NCBI RefSeq assembly: GCF_013386825.1
Contig: NZ_JACARC010000040.1
Coordinates: 1-62,081 of the forward strand
Source of the DNA: Pseudomonas sp. IPO3778
GTDB taxonomy: Bacteria; Pseudomonadota; Gammaproteobacteria; Pseudomonadales; Pseudomonadaceae
Length of the DNA: 62,081 nucleotides
Direction: 5' to 3'
In this document: in pieces, positions 25,148 to 32,959 of the stretch
How positions within the stretch are numbered: the first letter of the stretch is position 1
Layout: each line of letters opens with the position of its first letter
Translations under genes and position numbers: made by a program
Notes under the pieces: generated by a model
Told to the model about the DNA's origin: nothing
Databases searched by the model: none
What the model saw: only the letters and a program-made list of their open reading frames with translations

Positions 25148-25868
25148 GGTTCGGCCGCTCCTTTAAGGGTTGGGCATGGTGAACCGAAGCAAGTCCTCTA
25201 CTTAGTTTGTAGCCGTAACCTCGAATGCTTTGAATGATGTTACTTCCGTAGTGCGATTTAATTTTACCGCGCAGACGGCTAATTGATTTTTCGAGTGCTC
25301 TTGAATCATAGAATCTGGCGTTAAGTCCCATCACGACTGCAATTTGGTCATGGCTGAGCAACCGATTATGAATGAGCGCTTCAAGTACTTTCATTTCGAC
25401 AAACGACACCTCGAGCTTTTTGCCACCCCCGTAGATGCACATGCGGTCCTGGTCTAGTAGCAAATCAGTATTACTTAGCCAGTACGACTCGCTGAGGAAC
25501 GCGGCAAAGAGGGCAAGTTTTTTCTCGAGTGAGCTCTCAACTACCTTGATGCAGTAATCGGCACCTGCGAGATAATATTTGGTTTTGCTAAGTGTCGTGG
25601 CGAACGTGACAACCAGGAAAATGGTGCTGCCAGGGTTTTCGGCTCGGGTTTTTTTAATAATGTCCAGCGTTTGGGTGCTGGCGGAGGGGGTATCGATCTC
25701 TATGATGATGGCACGGTAGTGTCCATGGCTTTCATAGGGGCCAATTAGTTGGCCGTAGGAACGTGTATCGACTTTTAGGTTTTTCGGTACAGTACGAACT
25801 ATAAGCTCGCTGAAGTCCTCGGATTTGGATGGGGTCCGTGCAATAGCGAGGACGTTGGAAAAATGCAT
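25140..25868 (-). CDS. Atypical OmpR-family regulator with pseudo-receiver
   Basis: A 242-residue protein. Residues about 1-130 look like a receiver fold: RAIIIEIDTPSAS would be the beta-3 strand with Glu where the phospho-acceptor Asp is expected, and YYLAGADYCIKVV the AGADDYLxKP end with the Lys kept. The C-terminal winged helix is clear (VSFVEMKVLEALIHN, SRALEKSISRLRGKI, IQSIRGYGYKLSR). It may therefore work without phosphorylation. I chose ATG 25868 because GGGAGC precedes it; 25904 is an upstream alternative. First gene of the operon with the EAL-like and winged-helix proteins; no histidine kinase adjacent. Confidence 0.72.
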   Translation of the reverse strand: MHFSNVLAIARTPSKSEDFSELIVRTVPKNLKVDTRSYGQLIGPYESHGHYRAIIIEIDTPSASTQTLDIIKKTRAENPGSTIFLVVTFATTLSKTKYYLAGADYCIKVVESSLEKKLALFAAFLSESYWLSNTDLLLDQDRMCIYGGGKKLEVSFVEMKVLEALIHNRLLSHDQIAVVMGLNARFYDSRALEKSISRLRGKIKSHYGSNIIQSIRGYGYKLSRGLASVHHAQPLKERPNRE

Positions 25869-26160
25869 CACGTTGCTCCCTTTTCCGGCATGCGAGGCCG
25901 TCAATTCAATCGCTGCAGGCGTTTAGATGTTAATCGAATTGAATACGCCAAAACGTGACAAATTTTAACATTCGGCACTTTATTTACGGGGGGTAAGGCG
26001 GTTTTCAAGCGGGTGTTGAAAGCGGATTTCTGCGCGGGAGTACTCATATGCTAGTGCAAATTTTTTAGTGTGCGATAAGTATTTTAGGCCGGGTTGATTT
26101 TTTTCGGCCGCACTGATTTAAGCGTTCTAGTACTGAAGCTCTAAAAATGCTTAAACCTGA

Positions 26161-27012
26161 CTATTTATAATAATCCAGCAAGGCGATAGCGGGTGTTGTG
26201 TGTTCGGATATACCGGCGCGGTCCGCCAGGTAGCGTGCCGGGGGTTTGCCGATGACCTTGCGGAACATGGTGATGAACCCGCTGGCGTTCTCATAACCCA
26301 GGTCCAGCGCGACGGTTTGCACGCTTTCACCTTTGGCCAGGCGCTGCAGTGACAGGATCACATGCAACTGTCGGCGCCAGCGCCCGAAACTCAGGCCAAG
26401 CTCCTCCAGCAACAGCCGCGTCATGCTGCGTTCGCTCATGCCGATGCGCACGGCCCATTCCCCCAGGGTGGCCTTGTCGCCGGGGTTGGCCAGCAAGCTG
26501 TCGGCCAGGCGCCTGAGCCGTGTGTCTCGGGGCATGGGCAGGTGCAAGGCCTCGATCGGTGCCAGCGCCAGTTCGTCCAGCAGCGTGGCCACCAACCGTC
26601 CCTGGGCGCCCTCGGTGTCGTACAGCGCAGGAAAGCTGACGGCCTTGCTGATCAATTCGTGTAACAGCGGCGACACGGAGAGCGTGCAGCATTGCCCTGG
26701 CAGGGCGTTGGCCGCGTCGGGATCAACCAGCAGGCAGTAAACATCGGCGGCACCCGACCCGCGAGCGGCGTGGGAAAGGCCGCCGGGAATCCACAGCGCG
26801 CATTGGGGCGGCACGATCCAGATACCTTCTTCGATCACGCAATGAATCACCCCGCGCAACGTGTACATCAACTGACCTTTGCGGTGCTGGTGCGGCGCGT
26901 GCTCCCAGCTGGCGCAAGTGCTGGAAGCACTCACCGCGACCACGGCACGGGGAATGGCATCGGCAAAGGCTTGGCGCATCGGGTCACGGTTTTCGAGGTG
27001 ATGGTTATGCAT
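26161..27012 (-). CDS. AraC-family transcriptional regulator with cupin sensor domain
   Basis: About 283 residues from ATG 27012; the open frame runs further upstream, but the extra residues are low-quality and cross the Fur-box promoter. The N-terminal AraC cupin has WEHAPHQHRKGQLMYTLRGVIHC and GIWIVPPQCALWIPGGLSHAA. The C-terminal double HTH is complete (ATLGEWAVRIGMSERSMTRLLLEELGLSFGRWRRQ and VQTVALDLGYENASGFITMFRKVIGKPPARY). This family member type often represses or activates a neighbouring transporter or enzyme gene; here the divergent 27122 gene is adjacent. Confidence 0.85.
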   Translation of the reverse strand: MHNHHLENRDPMRQAFADAIPRAVVAVSASSTCASWEHAPHQHRKGQLMYTLRGVIHCVIEEGIWIVPPQCALWIPGGLSHAARGSGAADVYCLLVDPDAANALPGQCCTLSVSPLLHELISKAVSFPALYDTEGAQGRLVATLLDELALAPIEALHLPMPRDTRLRRLADSLLANPGDKATLGEWAVRIGMSERSMTRLLLEELGLSFGRWRRQLHVILSLQRLAKGESVQTVALDLGYENASGFITMFRKVIGKPPARYLADRAGISEHTTPAIALLDYYK

Positions 27013-27091
27013 GTGGGATGTGCGTATTGGCTGGAATGCGAAACATTCTGGCCATTCTGTGCAATGGCGTCCAGTGATAGCGTGGCTACCA

Positions 27092-27106
27092 TGAGAATAA
27101 TTCTCG
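27092..27106. promoter_or_regulatory. Candidate Fur box
   Basis: TGAGAATAATTCTCG, a perfect GAGAAT-A-ATTCTC dyad, matches the 7-1-7 Fur motif TGATAATNATTATCA at 11 of 14 positions. It lies 16 bases before the start of the gene at 27122 and upstream of the AraC regulator, so iron repression of one or both is likely. Confidence 0.7.
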
Positions 27107-27121
27107 TTAAAGGAGCTTCCC

Positions 27122-27532
27122 ATGCAACTCGACTGTTCAACATTCCCTGTGGTGAAAATCGTGTTTGACGCCCCGAGCGACACGTCTGCGGCCGATGCCT
27201 TTTTGGCGTTCGAGGCCTTGTTGCAGCGCGAGGAACCCTTCGTCCTGCTGCACGAAAAAGCCGTGGATGAAAGCACTCACGAACACTCCCACGAAGAACG
27301 CAAACACGCCTCGATCTGGATGAAGAAGAACAAGGTGGCCCTGCGTGCGTTCGTCAAAGGCATGATTCAGGTGGAGCCCAGCGCGGCCAAACGCCTGGCG
27401 CTCAAGCCGTTTGCCGTGATGTTTGGCAAGGCGTGGGGTTACCCGTTGCTGGTGGTGGAGTCCAGGGACCGGGCCTGGGCATTGGCGCGGGACGTGCTGG
27501 ACACCCAGGTGTCGGATGTGGCGCATTATTGA
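27122..27532 (+). CDS. Hypothetical protein, probably Fur-regulated
   Basis: A 136-residue soluble protein starting MQLDCSTFPVVKIVFDAP, with a His/Glu-rich stretch STHEHSHEERKHAS at about residues 53-66. The alternating strand/helix pattern and the ending WGYPLLVVESRDRAWALARDVL are loosely like STAS/SpoIIAA-type folds, but I cannot assign a family. AAAGGAG lies before the ATG and a Fur box directly upstream, which makes a role in iron limitation likely; the His/Glu stretch could bind metal. Its 3' end overlaps the convergent LacI gene by 7 bases. Confidence 0.65.
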   Translation: MQLDCSTFPVVKIVFDAPSDTSAADAFLAFEALLQREEPFVLLHEKAVDESTHEHSHEERKHASIWMKKNKVALRAFVKGMIQVEPSAAKRLALKPFAVMFGKAWGYPLLVVESRDRAWALARDVLDTQVSDVAHY

Positions 27533-28521
27533 GTGGTTGGTGCTGCCGTGCTGCCGCGCAAGGTGAGCTCGAACGGCAACACCACTTGGCGTTCTGCCAG
27601 CGACGATTTCTCGATCAGGGCGATGAGCATCTCGACGGCCTTGCGGCCGAAGGTTTCAGCCGGCTGGGCAATGGTGGTCAGCGGCGGGTCGCAGTAGGCG
27701 GCGAAGGGGATGTCATCAAAGCCCACCAGGGACATATCCTGGGGCACGCGCAGGCCCTGTTGCTTGATGCGCTTCAAGGCGCCGATGGCCATTTCATCGT
27801 TCTCGCAGAACAGCGCGGTGGGGCGATGGGGCAGGGCGAGCAGGCTGCCAGCCCCCTCGAAACCTGCGTGCAACGTGAAGTCCCCGTGGCAGATCAGCGC
27901 CGGGTCGCGCGGTATGCCCGAAGCGTGCAAGGCGTCTTCATAACCGGCTACGCGGTCCTGGGTCAGCGGGCTGCTTTTGGGGCCTTTGATCAAGCCGATG
28001 CGGCGGTGGCCGAGGTCGATCAAATGCTGGGTCATGGCCATGGCCGCGCCGCGGTTGTCGAGGCTGATGGTGGGGTGGCGGCCGTTCTGAATCACCTCGC
28101 AGGCGTTCACCAGCGGCGGTGAGTCGCTGCAGTCACTGAACGGGTCGGATGCCCGCAACTGAATCACCCCATCGGCCTGATGGGCGTGGACCAGTTCGGC
28201 GAACTGTTTTTCGATTTCTGCCTGGCCTTGGGTGTCGCACAGCAACAACCGATAGCCCGATGCCTGAGCGGCTTGCTGTGCACCGCTGATGACCCGGGCG
28301 AAAAACGTGTTGGCAATCGCCGGCACCAGGATCACCAGGTTGCCGGTGCGCCGCGAACGAAATTGCACCGCCATGCGGTTCGGCCGGTAGCCGGTCTGTT
28401 CCACGGCCGCGTTGACCTTGTCGCGGGTCTCGGGGAGCACGCGTTCAGGGCTGGCCAGGGTCCTGGACACGGTGGCCACCGAGACCCCGGCCAAGCGGGC
28501 AACTTCACGAATATTGGACAA
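27526..28521 (-). CDS. LacI-family transcriptional regulator
   Basis: About 331 residues: N-terminal LacI HTH (NIREVARLAGVSVATVSRTLASPERV) and hinge YRPNRMAVQF, followed by a periplasmic-binding-like sensor (GNLVILVPAIANTFFARVISGA, VGFDDIPFAAYCDPPLTTIAQP). The probable start is TTG at 28521 with GAGGTGG upstream; ATG at 28587 gives a non-conserved extension. It is divergent from the dehydrogenase/isomerase/transporter operon, with a 24-base perfect palindrome between them, so it very likely represses that operon, with a sugar or nucleoside-like inducer. Confidence 0.9.
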   Translation of the reverse strand: MSNIREVARLAGVSVATVSRTLASPERVLPETRDKVNAAVEQTGYRPNRMAVQFRSRRTGNLVILVPAIANTFFARVISGAQQAAQASGYRLLLCDTQGQAEIEKQFAELVHAHQADGVIQLRASDPFSDCSDSPPLVNACEVIQNGRHPTISLDNRGAAMAMTQHLIDLGHRRIGLIKGPKSSPLTQDRVAGYEDALHASGIPRDPALICHGDFTLHAGFEGAGSLLALPHRPTALFCENDEMAIGALKRIKQQGLRVPQDMSLVGFDDIPFAAYCDPPLTTIAQPAETFGRKAVEMLIALIEKSSLAERQVVLPFELTLRGSTAAPTTQ

Positions 28522-28605
28522 GACCACCTCGTTATCAGAGCAGCAGCCGCCAAGTTTACCGCAGTCGGGGTTTGACACCGTGGGCAACTGGGCCTAAATT
28601 TCCGG

Positions 28606-28629
28606 CACGATGTAACCGGTTACATCGTG
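28606..28629. promoter_or_regulatory. LacI-family operator, perfect 24-base palindrome
   Basis: The half-site is CACGATGTAACC followed by its exact reverse complement; the core TGTAACCGGTTACA has the central CG typical of LacI/PurR/GntR-Pseudomonas operators. Located in the 140-base region between the divergent regulator and the dehydrogenase gene, 33 bases before the latter's ATG. Confidence 0.85.
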
Positions 28630-28661
28630 ATCATTAATAGCCCAAAAAGGGAACACGCGCG

Positions 28662-29819
28662 ATGACGGCTGCTGTGCAAAAAATAAGAATGGGTTTTGTC
28701 GGCGGCGGTGAGGGCGCTTTCATCGGCCAGGCCCACCGCCAGGCCGCGGGGCTGGATGGCTGTTATGAACTGGTGTGCGGCGCCTTCAGCCGCCAGCCCG
28801 AGAACAACCGCAACACCGGCAGCGCCTTGGGCTTGCCCGCGTCCCGCTGCTACGGCGACTGGCAGCACATGCTGAGCGCCGAACAGGCCCTGCCGCCGGG
28901 GCAGCGCATGCAGCTGTTGGTGATCGTTACGCCCAATCACTTGCATGCACCCATCGCGACTCAGGCGTTGCAGGCGGGCTTCCACGTGTTCAGCGAGAAG
29001 CCTGCGGCGCTGAACCTTGCTGAAGTCCAGGGGCTGGCAGCCGTCGTCAAAGACAGCCCCGGACTCTACGGGCTTGCCCATACCTACCTGGGTTACCCGA
29101 TGGTGTGGCAAGCCCGCGACATGGTGCGCAGTGGGGTTATTGGTACGTTGCGCAAAGTCATCGTCGAGTACCCACAAGGCTGGCTCAGCCAGGACGTGGC
29201 CGGGCAGGGGAATAAACAAGCCGACTGGCGCGGCCGGCCCGAGCTGTCGGGAGTGGGTGGCTGCATCGGCGACATCGGCACCCACGCGTTTTCCCTGGCG
29301 GAGTTCATCGCCGACCAGCCTATCGAACAGGTCTGCGCGAGCCTGGGCATCCACGTCCCCGGGCGGCAACTGGATGACGATGCCGCCATGTTGTTCAAGA
29401 TGGCCTCCGGCGCAAGTGGCGTGTTGATCGCCAGCCAAGTGTGTGCCGGTGAAGGAAACCCGCTGAAGATCCGCCTCTATGGCGACAAGGGCGGCCTGGA
29501 ATGGCGCCAGGAAGAACCTGCCAGCCTGATCCACCGTTCCCTCGATCAACCCCTGCGCATCCTGCGTTCCGGCGTGGGCCAGCCCTGGCTGTGCGACGCG
29601 GCATTGCAGCGCATGCGCCTGCCCGCCGGGCATCCCGAGGGTTATCTCGAAGCCATGGCCAACCTCTACCGCGACTTCGCCACGGCCATTCGCCAAGGCA
29701 CCGCCGCCGTCGGCGTGCCCGGCATTGAAATCGGCGTACGCGGCATGGCCTTTATCGAAGCCGTGATCGCCAACCATCGCGGCGATGCGAAGTGGACGAC
29801 CCTGGCCACCCACTCATGA
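28662..29819 (+). CDS. Gfo/Idh/MocA-family oxidoreductase
   Basis: A 385-residue NAD(P)-dependent sugar dehydrogenase-like enzyme. The Rossmann domain starts RMGFVGGGEGAFIGQAHRQAA, with VIVTPNHLHAPIATQALQAGFHVFSEKP near 87-115 containing the family Glu-Lys-Pro; the C-terminal domain carries GCIGDIGTHAFSLAEFI with the catalytic Asp-x-x-x-His. Members oxidise or epimerise sugars, inositols and glycosides. It is the first gene of a LacI-controlled operon with a TIM-barrel isomerase-like protein and a transporter. Start ATG 28662; AAGGGA upstream. Confidence 0.88.
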   Translation: MTAAVQKIRMGFVGGGEGAFIGQAHRQAAGLDGCYELVCGAFSRQPENNRNTGSALGLPASRCYGDWQHMLSAEQALPPGQRMQLLVIVTPNHLHAPIATQALQAGFHVFSEKPAALNLAEVQGLAAVVKDSPGLYGLAHTYLGYPMVWQARDMVRSGVIGTLRKVIVEYPQGWLSQDVAGQGNKQADWRGRPELSGVGGCIGDIGTHAFSLAEFIADQPIEQVCASLGIHVPGRQLDDDAAMLFKMASGASGVLIASQVCAGEGNPLKIRLYGDKGGLEWRQEEPASLIHRSLDQPLRILRSGVGQPWLCDAALQRMRLPAGHPEGYLEAMANLYRDFATAIRQGTAAVGVPGIEIGVRGMAFIEAVIANHRGDAKWTTLATHS

Positions 29820-29833
29820 AGGAGATTGCACCC

Positions 29834-30886
29834 ATGCGCGGCCCCGGTATTTTTCTCGCCCAGTTCATCTCGGACGAAGCGCCTTTCGACACCCTGGCCA
29901 ACATCGCCCAATGGGCGGCGTCCCAAGGCTACACGGCGATCCAGTTGCCGACCCTCGGCACCCGCTACATCGACCTGGCCCGCGCCGCTGAAAGCCAGGC
30001 CTACTGCGACGAACTCAAGGCAACCTGCGCCCGCGCCGGCGTTGAAATCAGCGAACTGTCGACCCACCTGCAAGGCCAGTTGGTGGCCGTGCACCCGGCC
30101 TTCGACACGCTCTTCGACGACTTCGCCCCGGCCCACCTGCGGGGCCAGCCCCAGGCGCGCACCGAGTGGGCCATCGACCAATTGAAACTCGCCGCCCGCG
30201 CCAGCCAACGCCTCGGCTTGACCGCCCACGCGACCTTTTCCGGCGCGCTGCTCTGGCCCTATATTTACCCCTGGCCACAACGCCCCGGCGGCCTGGTGGA
30301 ACAAGGGTTTGCGGAGTTGGCCAAGCGCTGGCTACCGATCCTCGATTGCTTTGACGCGGCCGGTGTCGACCTGTGCTACGAAATCCACCCCGGCGAAGAC
30401 CTGCACGACGGCGCCTCCTTCGAACGCTTCCTCGAAGCCGTCGACCACCATCCCCGGGCCAACATTCTCTACGACCCCAGCCACCTGCTGTTGCAGCAAA
30501 TGGACTACCTGGGCTTCATCGACCGCTACCACGCGCGCATCCGCATGTTCCACGTCAAGGATGCGGAGTTTCGCCCCGATGCACGCTCCGGCGTGTATGG
30601 CGGCTATCAAGGATGGGTCGACCGCCCCGGGCGGTTCCGCTCATTGGGCGATGGCCAGATCGACTTCAAATCGATCTTCAGCAAGCTCACCCAATACGAC
30701 TTCAGCGGCTGGGCCGTGCTGGAGTGGGAGTGCTGCCTGAAGGATGCGCAACAAGGCGCGGCGCAAGGGGCGGCGTTTATCCGTCAGCACATGATCCGCA
30801 AGACCACCAAGGCGTTCGATGACTTCGCCGGCGTGACCTCCGACGAGCAATCCAACCGACGGCTGCTGGGCCTGCCCGACGCCTGA
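29834..30886 (+). CDS. Sugar phosphate isomerase/epimerase-like TIM-barrel protein
   Basis: A 350-residue AP-endonuclease-2/xylose-isomerase-like TIM barrel. Metal-site landmarks are CYEIHPGEDLHDG near residue 192 (Glu), NILYDPSHLLLQQMD (Asp, His), RIRMFHVKDAEFRPDA (His-x-Lys-Asp) and WAVLEWECCLKDA (Glu). ATG 29834 is preceded by AAGGAG; the ATG at 29816 overlaps the dehydrogenase end. With a Gfo/Idh/MocA partner such proteins act as keto-sugar isomerases, epimerases or deglycosidases. The substrate is not identifiable from sequence alone. Confidence 0.88.
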   Translation: MRGPGIFLAQFISDEAPFDTLANIAQWAASQGYTAIQLPTLGTRYIDLARAAESQAYCDELKATCARAGVEISELSTHLQGQLVAVHPAFDTLFDDFAPAHLRGQPQARTEWAIDQLKLAARASQRLGLTAHATFSGALLWPYIYPWPQRPGGLVEQGFAELAKRWLPILDCFDAAGVDLCYEIHPGEDLHDGASFERFLEAVDHHPRANILYDPSHLLLQQMDYLGFIDRYHARIRMFHVKDAEFRPDARSGVYGGYQGWVDRPGRFRSLGDGQIDFKSIFSKLTQYDFSGWAVLEWECCLKDAQQGAAQGAAFIRQHMIRKTTKAFDDFAGVTSDEQSNRRLLGLPDA

Positions 30887-30928
30887 ACACCGCGTCTGAC
30901 CCAAAATAACAATAAAACGGTGACCACA

Positions 30929-32143
30929 ATGAAAGCGCGACTGAGCGTCATGATGTTCCTGCAGTTCTTTATCTGGGGCGGCTGGTTCGTCACCCTCGGC
31001 ACCTTCCTCGCCAGCAACCTGGGGGCCAGCGGCGGGCAAATCGGCATGGCGTTTTCCACCCAGTCGTGGGGGGCGATCATCGCGCCGTTTATCATCGGCC
31101 TGATCGCCGACCGCTACTTCAACGCCGAACGCATCCTGGCGGTGCTGCACCTGATCGGCGCGGTGCTGCTTTACCAGCTGTACCGCGCGCCGGACTTTGT
31201 CGGCTTTTATCCCTACGTGCTGGCGTACATGGTCATCTACATGCCGACCCTGGCACTGGTGAACTCGGTGGCGTTCCGGCAAATGAGCGACCCGGCCCAG
31301 GAGTTTTCCCGCATCCGTGTGTGGGGCACCCTGGGCTGGATCGTCGGGGGGTTGGTCATCAGCTTTGTGTTCGCCTGGGATTCCCATCAGGCGATCACCA
31401 CAGGTGCGTTGCGCAACACCTTCCTGATGTCGGCCATCGCGTCACTGCTGCTGGGTGTCTATAGCTTCACCTTGCCGCGCACTGCGCCGCTGGAGCGCGA
31501 GGCGGGCAGTGGCGATATCAAGCAACTGCTGGGGCTGGACGCCCTCGGGTTGCTCAAGGATCGCAGCTACCTGGTGTTCTTCATCGCCTCGATCCTGATC
31601 TGCATTCCCCTGGCGTTTTACTACCAGAACGCCAACCCGTTTCTTGCGGAAATCGGCGTCACCAACCCCACGGCAAAAATGGCCATCGGGCAAGTGTCCG
31701 AGGTGTTGTTCATGCTGCTGTTGCCGCTGTTCATCCAGCGCTTCGGCATCAAGGTCGCGCTGCTGGTGGGCATGCTGGCCTGGGCGCTGCGCTATGCGCT
31801 GTTTGCCTACGGCAACAATGGCGAGCTGGCGTTCATGCTGTTTACCGGGATTGCGCTGCATGGCATCTGCTACGACTTCTTCTTTGTCTCGGGGCAGATT
31901 TACACCGACGCGAAAGCCCCGGAGCGTTTCAGGAGTTCGGCCCAGGGGCTGATTACCCTGGCGACCTACGGCGTGGGGATGTTGATTGGGTTCTGGGTGG
32001 CGGGGCAGGTGACCGACCACTATGTGGCGGCGGGCGGCAGCCATGACTGGCGCAGCATCTGGCTGTTTCCGGCGGGGTTTGCGTTGCTGATCTTTTTTTG
32101 TTTTTCGGTGGCGTTCAAGGGGCGGGAGCGGGTGGCGGGCTGA
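30929..32143 (+). CDS. NupG/XapB-type nucleoside:proton symporter family transporter
   Basis: A 404-residue 12-helix MFS protein of the nucleoside:H+ symporter family: start KARLSVMMFLQFFIWGGWFVTLGTFL, then STQSWGAIIAPFIIGLIADRYF, RVWGTLGWIVGG near 130 and GICYDFFFVSGQIYTD near 312, a segment typical for this family. Third gene of the LacI-controlled operon, so it should import the substrate of the dehydrogenase and isomerase: a nucleoside or another glycoside. I prefer ATG 30929 to GTG 30920; the codon difference is 3 residues. Confidence 0.88.
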   Translation: MKARLSVMMFLQFFIWGGWFVTLGTFLASNLGASGGQIGMAFSTQSWGAIIAPFIIGLIADRYFNAERILAVLHLIGAVLLYQLYRAPDFVGFYPYVLAYMVIYMPTLALVNSVAFRQMSDPAQEFSRIRVWGTLGWIVGGLVISFVFAWDSHQAITTGALRNTFLMSAIASLLLGVYSFTLPRTAPLEREAGSGDIKQLLGLDALGLLKDRSYLVFFIASILICIPLAFYYQNANPFLAEIGVTNPTAKMAIGQVSEVLFMLLLPLFIQRFGIKVALLVGMLAWALRYALFAYGNNGELAFMLFTGIALHGICYDFFFVSGQIYTDAKAPERFRSSAQGLITLATYGVGMLIGFWVAGQVTDHYVAAGGSHDWRSIWLFPAGFALLIFFCFSVAFKGRERVAG

Positions 32144-32177
32144 CTGAGTGCGATGTCCAGGCCAGCCAAAATCAAAG

Positions 32178-32262
32178 GTGGGAGCTGGCTTGCCTGCGAT
32201 AGCATCACCTCGGTGCAACTGATACATCGAGGTGTCTGCATCGCAGGCAAGCCAGCTCCCAC
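32178..32262. repeat. REP hairpin element (type 'GGGAGCTGGCTTGCCTGCGA')
   Basis: Two inverted arms (32178-32203 and 32238-32262, sharing GGGAGCTGGCTTGCCTGCGA and its complement) with an inner pair ACCTCG/CGAGGT. It lies between the convergent transporter and signal peptidase genes. The same element occurs at 45627 and 57714. Confidence 0.85.
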
Positions 32263-32309
32263 ACTGATTCTCTTTGCCTGTTTGAGCGTGTTGTTGGCCG
32301 GTGTGGAAC

Positions 32310-32807
32310 TCAGGCTTTACCGGGGCTCTTGAATAGATCAAGCATCAGCAACAACGCACCCAAGGTGATCGCGATATCGGCGAGATTGAACACACCCGTA
32401 TGCAGCGGGCCGACATTCACCACCAGGTAATCGACGACATGGCCGTCACGAGAAACCCGGTCAATCAGGTTCCCGGCGCCGCCCAGGGCAATCAGGAAAA
32501 GGGCGGCGGCCTTGCGCAGGGAGTGGTTCCAGTGCGTCCAGGCCCAATAACCCGCCCAGCACACCACGGCGGCCACGCCGACGATAAAGATCAGTTGCTT
32601 GACCTGGGTTGGCAGGCTGGCGCCCAAGCTGAGGAACGCACCCGGGTTCAAGCTCAACTCCAGGGCCATGTTGACCGGGCTTGAGCCGAACCGGAGCGTG
32701 GTGGCTTGCAGCGAAAACAGCGCCAGCAGTTTGATCAACTGGTCTACGGCAATAAAAGCAATCCCGATCAGCACGGCAAAGCTTCTTCCTCTCAGGGCGT
32801 CCTGCAT
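32310..32807 (-). CDS. lspA: Signal peptidase II-like lipoprotein peptidase, orphan copy
   Basis: A 165-residue membrane protein with four helices and the LspA motifs: VDQLIKLL (helix 1), LNPGAFLSLG (conserved Asn-x-Gly-Ala), GGAGNLIDRVSRDGHVVDYL (first catalytic Asp region) and VFNLADIAITLG (second catalytic Asp). It cleaves prolipoprotein signal peptides after lipidation. The usual housekeeping copy sits in a ribF-ileS-lspA cluster; this one is alone, so it is probably a second copy. Start ATG 32807; the longer open frame runs into the glutaminase upstream region. Confidence 0.88.
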   Translation of the reverse strand: MQDALRGRSFAVLIGIAFIAVDQLIKLLALFSLQATTLRFGSSPVNMALELSLNPGAFLSLGASLPTQVKQLIFIVGVAAVVCWAGYWAWTHWNHSLRKAAALFLIALGGAGNLIDRVSRDGHVVDYLVVNVGPLHTGVFNLADIAITLGALLLMLDLFKSPGKA

Positions 32808-32959
32808 CTTCAACGATCCACTCCTTCGTTTTTCGCCTGAACCGGCGGCGGCCAGAAGATATCGCACGGCCTGCGCAGCGTCCATCGTTGCACCAACATC
32901 CAGCCTGGCCATGGCGTTTCAGGTATCCTCCGCGCCCGCCAATCACTATTTTCCAAACC

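Noticed and set aside
27013..27276. Longer N-terminus for the AraC regulator
   Set aside because: The added 88 residues are Ser/Cys-rich, have no family similarity and run through the Fur-box promoter and into the divergent gene.
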